A stretch of DNA of 64,000 bases from Alphaproteobacteria bacterium (lineage in GTDB: Bacteria > Pseudomonadota > Alphaproteobacteria > CAAGCB01 > CAG-977): NCBI GenBank assembly GCA_900768465.1, contig CAAGCY010000021.1, positions 1-64,000 of the forward strand, in the 5' to 3' direction. How positions within the stretch are numbered: position 1 is the first letter of the stretch; each line of letters begins with the position of its first letter. The notes beneath the pieces were generated by a model, which was not told the origin of the DNA, did not search any database, and saw nothing but the letters and a program-made list of their open reading frames with translations. Position numbers and translations under genes: made by a program. Positions 61,086-64,000 of this stretch are shown piece by piece.

Positions 61086-63443
61086 ATGGCTAAGCGCGGA
61101 GAAGAGTGGGCATCACATGACGCAGCGGTAAACTGGGTGATTGCAACGGTTGCAATCGCTTTTGCGGCATCCTTTGTTTGTGCAGTCCTGTCGTTTGCGC
61201 TGGCATATCTGATTCCCAAGGGCATCAGTCAGGAATCCATGCTGTATGTGTGGAAATTTATCAAAAAACTTGCTTTTGATCCGACATTTCTGTTCAAAAC
61301 TTACTGGAAATGGATTGTCAAGATGTACAATTACAGCGGCGCGCCGTCCGTCAGTTTGTGGCTGCCGATTTTGCCGCTGTTTTCCTTTATCGGCATTTTG
61401 GCGACGGGGCTGTTGACCAACCCGCATTCATGGATGTCCACCATTCACGGTGCGGGTCGAATCGCGACCAAAGCCGACATCCAAAAAATGGGATTGTTCA
61501 CGGGCTTTATCGTCGTTTTGGGACGTTGGCGCGGAAAACTGCTGAAATTGCCCGAAACGCTGTCCGTTCTGGTGCTGGCGCCTCCGGGTACGGGTAAAAC
61601 CGTGGGGGTGGTTATGCCCACGATTTTCGAATCAAACGACATCAGCATTATCGTGAACGACCCGAAGCCCGAATTGTGCTTTAAAACCAGCGGCTACCGT
61701 CAAACCGTCGGTCCCGTTTTCGTCATCAACTGGGGCGCGGAAGACGAACCCGAAAAAGGCATTTATTACCCCAGCTGGAACCCGCTGTCGTTTTCGTGTC
61801 TGCCTCCGTTCGGTCCCGCGCGCGACATGTACGTCGATTCCATGGTGAACGTTTTGGTCGAAGAACCCAAAGGCGGCGCGGATCCGCACTGGGCGAAAAC
61901 GGGTCGTAACGCGCTGACGGGCTTTATTCACTTTGTTGTCGGCAAGTGCGAACACGCCCGCGCGAACGACTATTTCATCGGCAAAATTTACGAAGGAAAG
62001 CTGGACGACAAGGACCGCGAAGTCCTTGAAGGCTACTATATGGAAATGACGGACGCGGATGCCGCGGAAGCGTTGGAAAATCTGCGTAACGGCACGCTGG
62101 ATTTGAACAACTACGTCCCCATCGGAACATGGGAAATGCTGCCCGAAAACTGGGTCGGCGCGGAACCCAGCATTGCGATGATTCTGGACTGGCTGACCGA
62201 AGCGCAAATGCAAATGGCGGCGGAAATCAAACGTAAAACCGAGGAAGGCGACCAAATGGCGGCTCTTGCCGATCCGATGCGCGACATGTTGGACAAAGCG
62301 GTCGAAGAATGTAAAAAATACGGCTACGCCCACCGCGCGGTCGTCGAATTGAACCAGCTGTCCGGCACTCCCGACAAGGAACGCGGCTCCATTTTGTCAA
62401 CGGCATTGACGGGTATCGGTATTTTCAAAAACTCCGCCGTGCGTTCGCGTACCAAGATGAGCGACTTCATCTTCAAAGACATTCGCGGAATGAAAGACCC
62501 GATTACGGGAGAAATGAAATCCATCGCGATTTATCTGTCCGTGAACCAAGTCGACGCGCGCGCGCTGAATATTATTACGGGAACGTTCGTCGAACTGATG
62601 TCGAACTTCCTGATTGCGAACCCGCCCAACTTCAAACTGGGGGACGGCACGAAAACAGGTCCCTTCCCTGCTTTGTTCGTGCTTGACGAATTTCCGCAAA
62701 TGCCGAAGCTGGGCGCGGTGAAGGACGGTCCCGCGGTCGGTCGTGGTCAAAAAGTGTCTTATCTGCTTATCGGACAAGACTTGGGGCAAATTTCGGGTCA
62801 ATACGGCAAAGACGACCTTGAGACCATCATTTCCACGACGGCGGCGAAAATCATTCTGTCACAGAACAACGAACAAACCGCTCAGCGTTTTGAAAAAATG
62901 ATTGGTACGCGTACGGTGGAAATCGCGTCGTCATCCAGAACGGAAGGCTGGTCGAAACAAGCGACGCCGTTCTCGAAAAACGTGTCGCGTTCTTTGCAGG
63001 GAACGGCGGTTATCGGCGCATCGCAAATGCTGAGTATGCCGTCAACGCAGCAAATCGTTTTGATGCAAGGCTTTATGAACAAACCGATTATGGCGGACGC
63101 GCCGCGCTGGTTCTGGGACAAGGAAATGACCGCGAAGTGCAACATTCCGCCGTCGCCGTTCGTCCCGTATTGGATTGTCGCCCAGCGTGAAGATTCCGAT
63201 GTCAGCGCTTTGCAGGGCTTAATCGATATCGAAGAAGAAGGCGACGAGGACGATCCCGCCGAAGAGCTCGCCGAAAGCTACCTGAACAATCAGGAAAACG
63301 ACGACGAAGATTACGACGACGATGAGGATTACGATATCGACGATTTGGAAGACGACGAAGATTACGACGAGGAGGATGAAGACGACGAAGACGGGAACTT
63401 TGACGACAAAGACTACGACAACTTCATTGACGAAAAGTACTGA
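61086..63443 (+). CDS. VirD4/TraG-type type IV secretion coupling ATPase with acidic tail
   Basis: The 785-residue product has two N-terminal membrane helices (about 17-42 and 93-113), then the VirD4/TraG core: GAGRIATKADI, Walker A LAPPGTGKTVGVV (about 163-175), IVNDPKPELCFKT, Walker B ALFVLDEFPQMPKL (about 528-541) and IGQDLGQISGQYG. Coupling proteins recruit substrates and link them to the type IV channel at the inner membrane, using ATP. The last ~75 residues are almost wholly Asp/Glu/Tyr (for example YDDDEDYDIDDLEDDEDYD). Family length without the tail is about 700, so the tail is an extra. No relaxase gene is seen. Confidence 0.93.
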   Translation: MAKRGEEWASHDAAVNWVIATVAIAFAASFVCAVLSFALAYLIPKGISQESMLYVWKFIKKLAFDPTFLFKTYWKWIVKMYNYSGAPSVSLWLPILPLFSFIGILATGLLTNPHSWMSTIHGAGRIATKADIQKMGLFTGFIVVLGRWRGKLLKLPETLSVLVLAPPGTGKTVGVVMPTIFESNDISIIVNDPKPELCFKTSGYRQTVGPVFVINWGAEDEPEKGIYYPSWNPLSFSCLPPFGPARDMYVDSMVNVLVEEPKGGADPHWAKTGRNALTGFIHFVVGKCEHARANDYFIGKIYEGKLDDKDREVLEGYYMEMTDADAAEALENLRNGTLDLNNYVPIGTWEMLPENWVGAEPSIAMILDWLTEAQMQMAAEIKRKTEEGDQMAALADPMRDMLDKAVEECKKYGYAHRAVVELNQLSGTPDKERGSILSTALTGIGIFKNSAVRSRTKMSDFIFKDIRGMKDPITGEMKSIAIYLSVNQVDARALNIITGTFVELMSNFLIANPPNFKLGDGTKTGPFPALFVLDEFPQMPKLGAVKDGPAVGRGQKVSYLLIGQDLGQISGQYGKDDLETIISTTAAKIILSQNNEQTAQRFEKMIGTRTVEIASSSRTEGWSKQATPFSKNVSRSLQGTAVIGASQMLSMPSTQQIVLMQGFMNKPIMADAPRWFWDKEMTAKCNIPPSPFVPYWIVAQREDSDVSALQGLIDIEEEGDEDDPAEELAESYLNNQENDDEDYDDDEDYDIDDLEDDEDYDEEDEDDEDGNFDDKDYDNFIDEKY

Positions 63444-63459
63444 CAATTAGGTAACGCTT

Positions 63460-64000
63460 ATGTGGGACTGGTCCGGAACAAAAACGCCGCCCCCCGTCAG
63501 ATCAAGAGGCGATGCGGCTTTGGAAGCGCAAAATCAGGGTTCAACCCCGTTGCGCCGCGACGTTCGACCTGTGCCGATTTACCGCGATGCCCGCGCGTTC
63601 AAAACATTGCCGCCGACAGCCCCCGCGTCGGCTTATCCCGATCCGCTGATGATTCCTCAGCCGTATGCGCCTCAACCTCAGCCGTATATGCCGCCTCAAC
63701 CGTCGCCCGCGCCGTATGCGCCGCAACAGCCATACGCGCCGCAGCCGTACGCGCCGCAACCTCAGCCGTATATGCCGCCTCAGCCGTCGCCCGCGCCGTA
63801 TGCGCCGCAACCCTATTCTGCGCCTCAACAGCCGTACGCGCCTCAACCCCAGCCGTATGCGCCACAGCCTCAGCCGTATATGCCGCCTCAACCGTCGCCC
63901 GCGCCGTATGCGCCGCAGCCTTACCAAGGCATGCCCGCCGCGCCGACCGGCAATCCCGAAACCGACAGATCCCTGTGGGAATGGCAGTTTTCGCAAATGG
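63460..64000 (+). CDS. Proline/tyrosine/glutamine-rich protein, truncated at window edge
   Basis: The first 180 codons are in the window; no stop is reached. After about 65 residues of mixed composition (GTKTPPPVRSRGD), residues 65-155 are tandem PYAPQ, PYMPP and PSPAPYAPQ motifs, giving a Pro/Tyr/Gln/Ala-rich region probably disordered or extended. The visible end (DRSLWEWQFSQM) looks like a folded or helical start. There is no signal peptide. It begins 16 nt after the coupling ATPase stop, in the same unit. Pro-rich stretches occur in several genes of this locus, but this one is the densest. Confidence 0.75.
   Translation, partial: MWDWSGTKTPPPVRSRGDAALEAQNQGSTPLRRDVRPVPIYRDARAFKTLPPTAPASAYPDPLMIPQPYAPQPQPYMPPQPSPAPYAPQQPYAPQPYAPQPQPYMPPQPSPAPYAPQPYSAPQQPYAPQPQPYAPQPQPYMPPQPSPAPYAPQPYQGMPAAPTGNPETDRSLWEWQFSQM
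63655..63930 (+). repeat. Proline/tyrosine-coding repeat array with three 42-bp blocks
   Basis: A block encoding PYMPPQPSPAPYAP occurs three times (starting near 63682, 63765 and 63872), separated by shorter PYAPQ-coding units. The blocks are nearly identical at the DNA level. Confidence 0.8.

Overview
The window looks like chromosome from a flagellated (or recently flagellated), Gram-negative alphaproteobacterium with a modest genome. The pointers are the gene orders aroQ-accB-accC and xseB-ispA-dxs-tlyA, an EipB/DUF1849 periplasmic protein, a DUF374-kdtA-lpxK-acyltransferase lipid A cluster, and the TIGR01459-type HAD protein. Codon use is standard and base composition is roughly even, with frequent GAA/AAA and C-ending codons. 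The mixture of housekeeping genes, class III RNR remnants and a secretion locus would fit an uncultured, possibly gut- or host-associated lineage, but that placement is inference only.

Region 1 (1-25.4 kb) is mostly housekeeping: a secreted protein of unknown role, a remnant of an MFS transporter, a cold-shock protein, an isolated flagellar hook gene (flgE), aroQ-accB-accC, a B12-binding radical SAM protein, tRNA-Leu(GAG), ispH-thrB, tkt-fba, an EipB-like protein, a HAD hydrolase, a cluster of four small exported proteins, a PAP2-like membrane protein that has lost its catalytic histidines, nadK, tyrS, anmK, an amidohydrolase, an ECF sigma / small membrane protein / metal-sensor-like trio, a Zn-dependent phospholipase C-like protein and a free-standing NrdD glycyl-radical-like mini protein.

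Region 2 (25.5-43.3 kb) is envelope and isoprenoid biosynthesis: a 1.9-kaa autotransporter, xseB-ispA-dxs-tlyA, and a lipid A/Kdo operon whose first gene is an in-frame DUF374-KdtA fusion that still carries an internal ribosome-binding site. A lipoprotein, a small unknown gene, an RNase J-like nuclease and an IscX-like protein follow.

Region 3 (43.5-64 kb) is the most unusual part: about 20 kb that reads as a divergent type IV secretion (or related envelope-spanning) system. It has a VirD4/TraG coupling ATPase with a long acidic tail, three paralogous VirB6/TrbL-like polytopic proteins with a 57-residue membrane protein between two of them, two paralogous membrane-anchored proteins, a secretin-like lipoprotein with a bitopic partner, a dual-HTH regulator, low-complexity Lys/Asn and Pro/Tyr proteins, and a 1276-residue protein that combines 23-residue coiled-coil repeats with twelve perfect nonapeptide repeats of the YYxDENGxP type. 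Two divergent transcription units start near 56.2-56.5 kb, with recognisable sigma-70-like promoters on the plus side. The last gene runs off the window. No relaxase, VirB4 or VirB11 is seen here, so the rest of the machine, if it exists, must lie elsewhere.
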